A stretch of 43,507 nucleotides of DNA, taken from positions 1-43,507 of the forward strand of contig ONAY01000012.1 in NCBI GenBank assembly GCA_900315895.1, read 5' to 3'. The stretch comes from an uncultured Eubacteriales bacterium. Lineage in GTDB: Bacteria; Bacillota; Clostridia; Peptostreptococcales; Anaerovoracaceae. Position 1 is the stretch's first letter; every line of letters begins with the position of its first letter. The translations under genes and the position numbers were made by a program. Under the pieces are notes generated by a model, which made no database searches, was not told the origin of the DNA, and saw only the letters and a program-made list of their open reading frames with translations. This document shows positions 1-6,663 of the stretch, piece by piece.

Positions 1-2
1 AA

Positions 3-53
3 TTTTACGAATATATTACTACAGGAGTATATCCTGATCTGATGATTATCTAA
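3..53 (+). CDS. Possible C-terminal end of an unidentified protein, cut by the window edge
   Basis: An open frame enters from the left edge and ends at TAA 51-53, reading FYEYITTGVYPDLMII. Only 16 residues are visible, so no family can be named and the frame may be open by chance. The next 195 bases contain no gene, only a hairpin and a terminator. Confidence 0.2.
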   Translation, partial: FYEYITTGVYPDLMII

Positions 54-108
54 TCATACAAAATTTTTTCACCGTGTCCTTGACATGGGGAGCACTTTAC
101 GTTTCAAA

Positions 109-145
109 TTACGGCTGATTTTTATTTTTTGCGCTCAAGCCGTAA
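109..145. repeat. Hairpin with TTTTTTGCGC in its loop
   Basis: An 8-bp perfect inverted repeat, TTACGGCT (109-116) and AGCCGTAA (138-145), encloses a 21-nt loop containing TTTTTTGCGC at 125-134. The same loop string recurs in a hairpin at 13937-13970 with unrelated arms, and next to a folded region at 32033-32149. Function unknown. Confidence 0.5.
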
Positions 146-174
146 CCGGGTCATTTAGACATCTACCGCACAAC

Positions 175-207
175 AAAAGAGGCACTTCCCCGAAAGCGCC
201 TCTTTTT
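175..207 (-). terminator. Intrinsic terminator of the YjiH-family gene
   Basis: AAAGAGGC (176-183) pairs with GCCTCTTT (198-205) around a short loop. Read on the minus strand the stem is followed by a T-rich tract. It lies about 45 bases beyond the stop of the minus-strand gene at 250-1551. A-rich sequence on the other side would let it work in both directions. Confidence 0.75.
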
Positions 208-249
208 GTTACAATGCTTTTCTTTAGATGACTATGGCCTAAGCTAACC

Positions 250-1551
250 TCAGTAGAAGATGTGCATTGCTATACCTGCAAGAATGATGGAAACGATGGT
301 CCTCTCGAACCAAACGATGACCATGTCTTTCACGGTAAGCGGGATCTTGGTTGCCAGGGTCATGGGGATCGTGCAGGAGAACATGATGATCTGGCTGATG
401 CAGATGATCCCGATGAAGAACCTGGTGGCGGCTTCGCAGCCTGCGCAGAAGATGACGGGGATGAACATCTCCGCAAGTCCTGCGAATGTTCCCTGTGCAG
501 CTGTCAGCGCATCGGGGACTCCCATGAGGGCTGTGAAGGGATAGAAGATGTATCCTGCTATATCGAATACAGGAGTATACATCTGAAGGATCAGTGCGGT
601 GAGACCGATGCCCATGAGAAGGGGCACGAAGTCCAGAAGGAGCATGACGCCGCCCTTAAGGCTGTTGAGCATGTTCTTGCCAAGGCTTCCGGCTTCGCAG
701 GCAACGTCTACAGCTTCATTGAATGCGCTGGTGAAGATGTTGCCCTTAAAAGATTCGTCCAGACCCTTGGGGAGAGTCTCGTCATAGTAGGTCTCAGGTT
801 TTTTGCTCAAGGGATAGATTCGGCAGGTCACTGCTGTGCAGGCGAAGGTGATGATCATGGTCACGAAGAAGTACAGAAGCCAGCGGTCGCTGATCTGCAG
901 TACGTTTGCCACGATGATCATGAAGGATACTGCAACGGTGGTGAAGCCTGTTGCGATGATGGAGGCCTCTTTGCCGTTGTATTTGTTGTTCCTGTACATC
1001 TGGTCAGTGAAGAGCAGTCCCATGGATGTGCTTCCTACGAAGGAGGAAACAGCGTCTACTGCGGAACGGCCGGGGGTCTTCCAAAGAGTCCTGGTGAGGG
1101 GTCTCACGAAGATTCCGACGAAGTCCACAAGTCCGTAGTTTACCATGAGGCACAGAAGGGGTGCGCCGAAGACGATCATGTAGACTACCGGCTGGACCAG
1201 ACTTCCGAAGAGGTAGGGTCCGTTGTCGGCGTTGAGCACAGGCTCAGGTCCGAAGTTGAATACTACCATGCAAGCTGCGATGAATCCGAAGATCTTGAAA
1301 ATGGTAAAGATGATGTCCATGGCACTTTTGTTCCAGGTGCCTGTGATGAATGGTTTGATGGTTCCGGCCAACACCACTGCCAGTGCAAGGTAGGATGCGA
1401 ATACGCCCAGCAGGTTTTGGAGCCAGCTGGTAAAGATATCCAGGGGGATTCCGGAATAATCGCCGATCTTGATCTGCACAAAGAAAATGAAAATACCCAG
1501 CAAGCTGAATATTACAAATTTCAGTGCGCCTGAGGTTCTGTTACTTTCCAT
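250..1551 (-). CDS. YjiH-family integral membrane protein (nucleoside-recognition/Gate domain)
   Basis: A 433-residue polytopic membrane protein. Hydrophobic helices fill nearly the whole length, beginning with the one at about residues 10-30. The central part (about 130-240, with APLLCLMVNYGLVDFVG and SSFVGSTSMGLLF) and the C-terminal half (CAGCEAATRFFIG) resemble the YjiH family, which carries the nucleoside-recognition (Gate) domain. The transported substrate is not established for the family, so a transport role in the cytoplasmic membrane is an inference. The minus-strand flavin reductase gene (1601-2281) ends 49 bases upstream, so the two may be cotranscribed, and a terminator follows at 175-207. 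The start ATG is preceded by an AAGGAG-type site (revcomp of 1558-1565). Confidence 0.8.
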   Translation of the reverse strand: MESNRTSGALKFVIFSLLGIFIFFVQIKIGDYSGIPLDIFTSWLQNLLGVFASYLALAVVLAGTIKPFITGTWNKSAMDIIFTIFKIFGFIAACMVVFNFGPEPVLNADNGPYLFGSLVQPVVYMIVFGAPLLCLMVNYGLVDFVGIFVRPLTRTLWKTPGRSAVDAVSSFVGSTSMGLLFTDQMYRNNKYNGKEASIIATGFTTVAVSFMIIVANVLQISDRWLLYFFVTMIITFACTAVTCRIYPLSKKPETYYDETLPKGLDESFKGNIFTSAFNEAVDVACEAGSLGKNMLNSLKGGVMLLLDFVPLLMGIGLTALILQMYTPVFDIAGYIFYPFTALMGVPDALTAAQGTFAGLAEMFIPVIFCAGCEAATRFFIGIICISQIIMFSCTIPMTLATKIPLTVKDMVIVWFERTIVSIILAGIAMHIFY

Positions 1552-1600
1552 GAGGTTCTCCTTTCTATAATTTGGCTAAAATACTATGGCGCCGGATGCA

Positions 1601-2281
1601 TCAGTCTACCTTCTGCTCGGCTTTTCCCTCGAGACCTACGTCTACGAAGGCTTGTTTTTCGGGGCTTACTCTCGGTGCCGGAATCTCGAAGGATTTTTCA
1701 ACTACCGTGTAATCGAAGTATCCCAGTCTGGCGAGAGGCTTGATCTTGGGTATGTCCACCTTGCCGTCAGTGATCACATCGTCATCGATGTGGATGCCGA
1801 TGACCTCGCCTACGATGACGTCAACCGTAGCTATGTTGGAATTGGCCTGGATCCTGATGGTCTGGAGATATTTGCACTCGTACTGGATAGGAGATTCACC
1901 CACCCTCATTACGTTGACCAGATTTCCCGGGACCTTGGTGAGGCCGGCGTACTCGAACTTGTCCATGCCCTCCGGGACCTCGATGCTGGATGTCAGGTTC
2001 ATCTGATCCCTCAGATCATAGGGCACCATGTTGTAGATGAATTCGCCTGTGCGCTCCGCGTTCTTGATGGTGGTCTTGCGGTCCTTGAAAACATTCTGGT
2101 TGGCCGAGAAGATCACCAGAGGTGGATCGAAGGTCAGGTTGGTGAACTGGCTGTACGGGGCGATGTTATCGCTGCCGTCCTCGTTTTTTGTGGAGATCCA
2201 GCCAATGCAGCGGGGCACCGTGCAGGACTTGAATGGGTTTCTGCTCAAACCGTGGTTGTTCTTTGAGGGTTCGTAAAACAT
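1601..2281 (-). CDS. Flavin reductase-like FMN-binding split-barrel protein
   Basis: A 226-residue cytoplasmic protein of the flavin reductase-like family, which binds FMN in a split barrel and usually reduces or carries flavin for a partner oxidoreductase. The N-terminal NPFKSCTVPRCIGWIST and the central DPPLVIFSANQN and KTTIKNAERTGEFIYN stretches are typical: a substrate pocket, then the SxR/K-type phosphate-binding region. The length is normal for the family. ATG at 2281 is chosen because AGGAGG lies 5-10 bases before it; a longer open frame upstream has no such site. It is divergent from the AraC-type regulator at 2449, and the shared upstream region contains a TCAC-N9-GTGA inverted repeat. 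The true substrate is unknown. Confidence 0.85.
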   Translation of the reverse strand: MFYEPSKNNHGLSRNPFKSCTVPRCIGWISTKNEDGSDNIAPYSQFTNLTFDPPLVIFSANQNVFKDRKTTIKNAERTGEFIYNMVPYDLRDQMNLTSSIEVPEGMDKFEYAGLTKVPGNLVNVMRVGESPIQYECKYLQTIRIQANSNIATVDVIVGEVIGIHIDDDVITDGKVDIPKIKPLARLGYFDYTVVEKSFEIPAPRVSPEKQAFVDVGLEGKAEQKVD

Positions 2282-2339
2282 TTGTGTTCCTCCTTTCCTT
2301 GTGCGAGACAAGGGCTGTCTGTTTTGTGGCTTTATTCTA

Positions 2340-2356
2340 TCACCGCACTAAAGTGA
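2340..2356. promoter_or_regulatory. Candidate operator A (TCAC-N9-GTGA)
   Basis: An inverted repeat TCAC-N9-GTGA contains CTAAAGTGAA (2348-2357). It lies between the divergent flavin reductase and AraC-type genes. On the minus strand the 17 bases match the spacing between a weak -35-like TATATT and a -10-like TAGAAT, so binding could block flavin reductase transcription. The same 10-mer occurs at 3738-3747 and 6074-6083. Confidence 0.5.
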
Positions 2357-2377
2357 AATATATACGATTTAATGACA

Positions 2378-2406
2378 TTGAAATACAGAAATTTTACTTG
2401 TATAAT
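2378..2406 (+). promoter_or_regulatory. Promoter of the AraC-type regulator
   Basis: TTGAAA (2378-2383), a 17-bp spacer and a perfect TATAAT (2401-2406) form a near-consensus sigma-A promoter. Transcription should begin near 2413, giving a leader of about 36 nt before the ATG at 2449. Confidence 0.75.
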
Positions 2407-2448
2407 GGAGATGTGACAGATATCGCAGGAATTACAGGAGCGCAAAAC

Positions 2449-3690
2449 ATGGAAGCAGGCACGATGGACAAGCTGTCCCAGATCAATAAAGAGATGCTGG
2501 ACATGGAATACATCTACGACATAATCTACGGAAGATACGACCGCATAGACCAGATACAGCCCCTGCTGGAGGAGGCGGGGATCGACTTCACGCCCCACAT
2601 AATTATGGCTGTGGTCTTCGACGACTTCTGGAACTACTGCGTAAACAAGCACAACCGCGAGAGACAGACCATCAAGAGAAAGATGCTTCTAGCCTGTCAG
2701 GACGCGCTGGAGCCGGACTACAGAGGAATAGTGGCGACCCTTACGGGCACCGACAAACTGGCGGTGGCCCTGGACACCGGCGACAGGTTCGGGTCGGAAG
2801 CGGAGGAATATGCCATGGGCTGCGCAGTGAGGATCAGAGACTATCTCATGGACCAGCTGGGCTATCCCTGCTCCGTGGGAGTCAGCCACTACTGCGCCAG
2901 CTCCCACTACCTGTGGCACGCCTATGAAGAGGCCTTCAAGGCCCTGCAGCAGGGTTTTTTCAAGGGGAACCGCCAGATCATGCTCTACGACATCCCCACC
3001 AAAGGTAAGCAAAAAAGCCTGATGATCTCCGAGTTTCAGGCGGCCAAAAGGGAACTGATCCTGGCCCTTGGAAGTGAAGACCAGAAGAGGTGCGCCAGAT
3101 CCGTGGACCTTCTCATGAGCGCTCTGATGAACGAGGGCGCAGACATGAACGACGTGCGGTCCACCTTTATCGTTACCATGTCAAACATCGCAGAGTACGC
3201 CCTCCAGCTGGGGATAAGCGCCAACCCCCTGTCCGAAAAGCTCATCGAGGTGGTAAGCGGCATCACCCGTGCCACCACCGTGTTCGAGGTGACGGATATC
3301 TCTCTGGGATTCCTCCTTGGCATCATCGGCAAGAGAATGTCGGCGAAGCCCAGCGGCATCGAGGGTGTCATCACCAACGCCAAGGCTTATACCAGGCAGT
3401 ATCTTTCCACCCAGCTGACCCTGGAGGACGTGGCGGAGGTGTTCGGCTACAACCCGTCATACTTCAGCAGATGTTTCCATAAGTACAGCGGGATGCCCTT
3501 CAGAGAGTACCTCACATCCGTGCGGGTGGAAAAAGCCAAGGAGTACCTGGAGAGCAGCGATCTTTCCATCAATGAGATCACAGACAAGACCGGTTTCGTC
3601 AACCGGAACTACTTTTCCAACGTTTTTAAGCAAAAAACCGGCTATTCTCCCATGATGTGGCGAAACGAAGCCAGGAAAGGTCTTTTGTAA
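2449..3690 (+). CDS. AraC-family transcriptional regulator with YesN-like central domain
   Basis: A 413-residue DNA-binding regulator. The C-terminal ~105 residues form an AraC/XylS double helix-turn-helix: TLEDVAEVFGYNPSYFSRCF is the first HTH and SINEITDKTGFVNRNYFSNV the second, ending with the KQKTGYSP signature. The central region (about residues 50-200, with CSVGVSHY and YEEAFKALQQGFF) resembles the degenerate GGDEF-like domain in YesN/CdaR-type regulators. No receiver domain is visible, so the ligand or signal is unknown. ATG 2449 is chosen because AGGAG (2436-2440) sits 8 bases upstream and the promoter at 2378-2406 excludes upstream starts. It precedes the ABC transporter gene by 77 bases. 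Candidate operators flank it, consistent with self-control and control of the transporter, which is inference. Confidence 0.88.
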   Translation: MEAGTMDKLSQINKEMLDMEYIYDIIYGRYDRIDQIQPLLEEAGIDFTPHIIMAVVFDDFWNYCVNKHNRERQTIKRKMLLACQDALEPDYRGIVATLTGTDKLAVALDTGDRFGSEAEEYAMGCAVRIRDYLMDQLGYPCSVGVSHYCASSHYLWHAYEEAFKALQQGFFKGNRQIMLYDIPTKGKQKSLMISEFQAAKRELILALGSEDQKRCARSVDLLMSALMNEGADMNDVRSTFIVTMSNIAEYALQLGISANPLSEKLIEVVSGITRATTVFEVTDISLGFLLGIIGKRMSAKPSGIEGVITNAKAYTRQYLSTQLTLEDVAEVFGYNPSYFSRCFHKYSGMPFREYLTSVRVEKAKEYLESSDLSINEITDKTGFVNRNYFSNVFKQKTGYSPMMWRNEARKGLL

Positions 3691-3733
3691 TATAGATTTA
3701 TGTGTTAGAATGCAAAACACACGAGCATTTTGG

Positions 3734-3747
3734 TTCACTAAAGTGAA
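3734..3747. promoter_or_regulatory. Candidate operator B, palindrome TTCACTAAAGTGAA
   Basis: TTCAC-N4-GTGAA lies 20 bases before the ABC transporter start. It shares CTAAAGTGAA with sites at 2348-2357 and 6074-6083, but its left half-site is 5 bp closer. A weak -10-like TAGAAT (3706-3711) lies upstream, so the palindrome would fall in the early transcribed region. Confidence 0.5.
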
Positions 3748-3767
3748 TCGGTCAATAGGACGAAGAT

Positions 3768-5477
3768 ATGGATATGTTAAAGACCCTATTAAAATATTTC
3801 AAGCCGCACAGGAAGCTTTTCATACTGGACATGTGCTGCGCAATTATGGCGTCAGCGGTGGACCTTTCCTTCCCCCTGGTGTCCAGGTACGCCATGAACG
3901 AGCTTCTGCCCAATAACCTGTATCGGTTCTTTTTCCAGCTGATGGCCATCATCGCCATCTTTTACGTGATCCGGTCCATCTGCTACTTCATCATGACCTA
4001 CTGGGGCCACACCTTCGGAATCAGGGTGGAGGCCGATATCAGGAGGGACCTGTTCGAACAGTTCCAGGTGCTGGATTTCGACTTTTACGACAAGAACCGT
4101 ACAGGTAATTTGATGTCCAGGCTGACGGGAGACCTGTTCGAAATAACGGAGCTTTCCCACCACGGCCCGGAGGATCTGGTGATCTCCAGCCTGACCATAC
4201 TGGGATCATTGGTCTTCATGTTCATCATGGAGTGGAGGCTGGCGCTGGTCATCTCCATACTGATCCCCATCTTTGTCATCGTCGTCATGAAGAACAGGCG
4301 CGAGATGACGAAGACCTCCGTAAACGTCAAAAAAAGACTGGCCGAGATCAACGCTGAGGTGGAGTCCCGCCTTTCCGGCGTCCGCACATCCAAGGCCTTC
4401 GCCAACGAGGATGTGGACATGGAAAGGTTCGACCTGACCAACGAGAATTTCAAGGGCGCCAAGAAGAATTACTACAAGGCCATGGGTAAGTTCATGGCCA
4501 GCCAGGAATTCTTTATGTGCATCATGCCCGTGGTGGTCATCGCCTTCGGCGGCTACCTGATCATGAAGGGCCACATGAACTATATTGACCTCATAACATT
4601 CATGCTGTTCGTATCCACCTTCGTGACGCCTATCAGGAAGCTGGGTGCCTTCGCAGAAGTATTCGTCAGCGGCACTGCAGGACTCAGGCGCTTCATGGAT
4701 ATCATGGCTCTCAAGCCTTCCATCACCGAGAAGGAGGGCGCGCCTGATCTTCAGGTCAGGGATGGAGACATCAAGCTGGAGGATGTGAAGTTCTCCTACA
4801 ACGAGGCAAAAGAGGTGCTCCACGGCATCGATCTGGAGGTGCACCCCGGCGAAAAGGTGGGCATCGTGGGCCACTCCGGCGGCGGCAAAACCACTCTCTG
4901 CCACCTGATCCCCAGGTTCTACGACGTGACCGATGGCAGCATCAAGATCGACGGACAGGACATAAGGGACGTGACCAAGCACTCCTTAAGAAAGAACATC
5001 GGTATCGTCCAGCAGGACGTATTCATCTTCGCCGATACCGTTCTGGAAAACATCCGCTACGGCAGACCTGACGCCACCTACGAAGAGGTGGTGGAGGCGG
5101 CCAAGCGGGCTGAGATATATGATGACATCATGGACATGCCCGACGGCTTCGACACCTACGTGGGCGAGCGCGGCACCAAGCTCTCCGGCGGACAGAAGCA
5201 GAGGATATCCATCGCAAGGATCTTCTTAAAGAACCCCAAGCTTCTGATCCTGGACGAGGCCACATCTGCCCTGGATACCATCACCGAGGAATACATCCAG
5301 AGAAGCTTCGACAAGCTGGCCGAGGGCCGCACCACCATAATCATCGCCCACCGTCTCACCACTGTGCAGGATGCGGACCGCATCATCGTGGTGGAAGGCG
5401 GACTCATCAAGGAGCAAGGAACTCACGAAGAGTTGCTTGAACTGGGCGGCGAGTATGCCAAGCTGTACAATGCGTGA
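3768..5477 (+). CDS. ABC transporter, fused permease and ATPase (exporter type)
   Basis: A 569-residue half-transporter with an N-terminal six-helix ABC exporter membrane domain (about residues 1-310) and a C-terminal nucleotide-binding domain. Walker A GHSGGGKTT is near residue 367, the Q-loop follows (NIGIVQQDVFIF), the signature LSGGQKQR is near 472, Walker B LLILDEATSALD is near 491, and the switch histidine is in IIIAHRL. The order and length match MsbA/LmrA-type exporters, which pump lipids, drugs or peptides out of the cell as dimers. The substrate cannot be read from the sequence. No second half-transporter lies next to it, so a homodimer is likely. The preceding AraC-type regulator and the palindrome at 3734-3747 suggest inducible expression. 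A strong terminator follows. Confidence 0.92.
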   Translation: MDMLKTLLKYFKPHRKLFILDMCCAIMASAVDLSFPLVSRYAMNELLPNNLYRFFFQLMAIIAIFYVIRSICYFIMTYWGHTFGIRVEADIRRDLFEQFQVLDFDFYDKNRTGNLMSRLTGDLFEITELSHHGPEDLVISSLTILGSLVFMFIMEWRLALVISILIPIFVIVVMKNRREMTKTSVNVKKRLAEINAEVESRLSGVRTSKAFANEDVDMERFDLTNENFKGAKKNYYKAMGKFMASQEFFMCIMPVVVIAFGGYLIMKGHMNYIDLITFMLFVSTFVTPIRKLGAFAEVFVSGTAGLRRFMDIMALKPSITEKEGAPDLQVRDGDIKLEDVKFSYNEAKEVLHGIDLEVHPGEKVGIVGHSGGGKTTLCHLIPRFYDVTDGSIKIDGQDIRDVTKHSLRKNIGIVQQDVFIFADTVLENIRYGRPDATYEEVVEAAKRAEIYDDIMDMPDGFDTYVGERGTKLSGGQKQRISIARIFLKNPKLLILDEATSALDTITEEYIQRSFDKLAEGRTTIIIAHRLTTVQDADRIIVVEGGLIKEQGTHEELLELGGEYAKLYNA

Positions 5478-5509
5478 GGGACGAACTTAATCAACGAGAC
5501 AATCAAAAA

Positions 5510-5536
5510 GCCCGCAGTCCGTGACTGCGGGCTTTT
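5510..5536 (+). terminator. Intrinsic terminator after the ABC transporter
   Basis: GCCCGCAGTC (5510-5519), loop CGT, GACTGCGGGC (5523-5532), then TTTT. It is a 10-bp perfect stem. Five A residues on the left side also make it usable by the minus-strand gene at 5559-5900. Confidence 0.9.
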
Positions 5537-5558
5537 GTATTGCGGACCGTGGCGCCGG

Positions 5559-5900
5559 TCACGCGTATTTTGCGTGGGAGTTGGAAGTTACGATCATGAT
5601 CACGATGAACATGACTGCGGAGGCGATGAGGCTGATCAGCTGGATTTTGCGCACGATATCGGTGCGGACCCCGAAGAGGATCAGCGCACTGGATACGATG
5701 CTGACGGCCACCAAGGCCAGTTGGATGTAGAAAAGAATGGACTGGTCCGCTATGGCCAGGCGGCTGACCGGGCTGCGGTGCCACTCCCTGATATCGCCGG
5801 TGGGCATCATGGCACGGTCGGTGTAGAGATCCAGGTTCAGCACGATCAGAAAGACCACGTTGACCAGGATGGATAAAATGGATAACAGCAATAGTCCCAC
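5559..5900 (-). CDS. Small three-helix membrane protein, unknown function
   Basis: I do not recognise the family. The 113-residue product has hydrophobic segments at about residues 2-22, 55-77 and 86-105, joined by a polar loop (DLYTDRAMMPTGDIREWHRSP) and a short charged turn. This fits three membrane helices and no catalytic domain. The start is uncertain: GTG at 5900 gives MGLLLLS, while TTG at 5891 has a better ribosome site, AGGTGG, five bases upstream. A good minus-strand promoter at 5927-5955 lies directly upstream, and the terminator at 5510-5536 is shared with the convergent transporter gene. It appears to be transcribed alone. Confidence 0.65.
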   Translation of the reverse strand: MGLLLLSILSILVNVVFLIVLNLDLYTDRAMMPTGDIREWHRSPVSRLAIADQSILFYIQLALVAVSIVSSALILFGVRTDIVRKIQLISLIASAVMFIVIMIVTSNSHAKYA

Positions 5901-5926
5901 CTACTTTCAATACATTTATTGAACAT

Positions 5927-5955
5927 ATTATACCTTTTTGCACCCGTCCCTGCAA
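5927..5955 (-). promoter_or_regulatory. Promoter of the small membrane protein gene
   Basis: On the minus strand, TTGCAG (5955-5950), a 17-bp spacer and a perfect TATAAT (5932-5927) stand about 30 bases before the start codon. Confidence 0.7.
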
Positions 5956-6030
5956 ACCCCGGCAACAGGCATGTTATTTTTTGCTATATATAATAGGAAG
6001 AAAAAGTTAAAAGTTTTTTGGAAAAACCTC

Positions 6031-6059
6031 TTGACTGGTCCTCTGATATGGTGTATAGT
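6031..6059 (+). promoter_or_regulatory. Promoter of the 86-residue hypothetical gene
   Basis: TTGACT (6031-6036), a 17-bp spacer and TATAGT (6054-6059). The candidate operator at 6065-6083 begins at about the predicted transcription start. Confidence 0.7.
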
Positions 6060-6064
6060 TCTAC

Positions 6065-6083
6065 TTCACCGGGCTAAAGTGAA
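6065..6083. promoter_or_regulatory. Candidate operator C (TTCAC-N9-GTGAA)
   Basis: A perfect 5-bp inverted repeat with 9-bp spacing, directly downstream of the -10 element at 6054-6059. It shares TCACCG and CTAAAGTGAAA with site A at 2340. This position suits a repressor. Confidence 0.55.
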
Positions 6084-6163
6084 AGGATAGCCCAGGTACG
6101 AACGAGTAACGCATTAACAATTAAAGGAAGAGAAATGACAATTAAGTAAAGGAGAAATGCGTG

Positions 6164-6424
6164 ATGAAAACTAAAGAATATGAATTGACTCTTGAGAATC
6201 TGATGGAGGAGTCCGCGGGGTACATCAGGAGGATCTGCATCGACCGCCGGATGTGCGCAGATTCAGGTCTCGACTGCGAGGCCTTCGACGCCTTCATCAC
6301 TGAGGAGATGCGCCGGAGCATGGACAAGTATGACAACATACCGACCCAGCTGTTCGCAGCGGAGCTCCTGAGCGAGCTCATCTCCCACGGGGACTGGGAC
6401 ATAACACCCCGCACCGATAGTTAA
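6164..6424 (+). CDS. Small acidic soluble protein, unknown function
   Basis: An 86-residue protein of no family I recognise. It is rich in Glu/Asp and predicted mostly helical (LTLENLMEESAGYIRRICIDRR, then DKYDNIPTQLFAAELLSELI). It has three cysteines and no signal peptide or membrane segment. ATG 6164 is chosen because AAAGGAG (6148-6154) sits 9 bases upstream; an adjoining GTG at 6161 is the alternative. The leader carries a strong promoter, candidate operator C and a four-codon mini-ORF at 6135-6149 whose stop abuts the ribosome site. A terminator follows within 20 bases, so the gene is a single unit. The shared operator motif suggests coregulation with the AraC/ABC pair 2-4 kb upstream. 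Confidence 0.75.
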   Translation: MKTKEYELTLENLMEESAGYIRRICIDRRMCADSGLDCEAFDAFITEEMRRSMDKYDNIPTQLFAAELLSELISHGDWDITPRTDS

Positions 6425-6443
6425 TACCAAAGATAAGCCAAAA

Positions 6444-6470
6444 GCCGCAGCCGGTGACTGCGGCTTTTTT
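6444..6470 (+). terminator. Intrinsic terminator
   Basis: GCCGCAG (6444-6450), a 7-nt loop, CTGCGGC (6458-6464) and six T residues, 20 bases after the stop at 6424. Confidence 0.88.
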
Positions 6471-6485
6471 GTGTGCGGAGGGAGG

Positions 6486-6554
6486 TTCCGTTGGAGGCGA
6501 GTTTTTTGCGTGAAGTGGTTCATTATGGCGCAAAAAACTCACGCTCAATGGAAG
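6486..6554. repeat. Intergenic palindromic repeat, copy 1
   Basis: A 69-bp imperfect palindrome. Its ends are TTCCGTTGGAG and CTCAATGGAAG, and the inner arms GAGTTTTTTGCG / CGCAAAAAACTC match perfectly around a loop holding TTCATTATGG. Related copies are at 6569-6638, 27575-27644 and 27659-27727. No gene is present. Confidence 0.75.
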
Positions 6555-6568
6555 TGACCGGGCAGAGG

Positions 6569-6638
6569 CTTCCATTGGAGGAGGTTTTTTTGATGAGACA
6601 CTTCCATTATGACAACAAAAATGCTCTCATAATGGAAG
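6569..6638. repeat. Intergenic palindromic repeat, copy 2
   Basis: A 70-bp copy with ends CTTCCATTGGAG and AATGGAAG. The right half contains a perfect 12-bp inverted repeat, CTTCCATTATGA / TCATAATGGAAG. It stands in tandem with copy 1, 14 bp away, just downstream (minus-strand sense) of ylmH. Confidence 0.75.
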
Positions 6639-6663
6639 TGCGCCCTGACGGGCGCGCCTTTTA

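Noticed and set aside
262-1533. Long plus-strand open frame opposite the YjiH-family gene
   Set aside because: Its product is rich in His/Asp/Glu with no domain, as expected from the antisense of a hydrophobic protein, and it has no ribosome site.
4206-4982. Open frame antisense to the ABC transporter
   Set aside because: A codon-bias shadow of a strongly supported gene, with low-complexity His/Asp composition.
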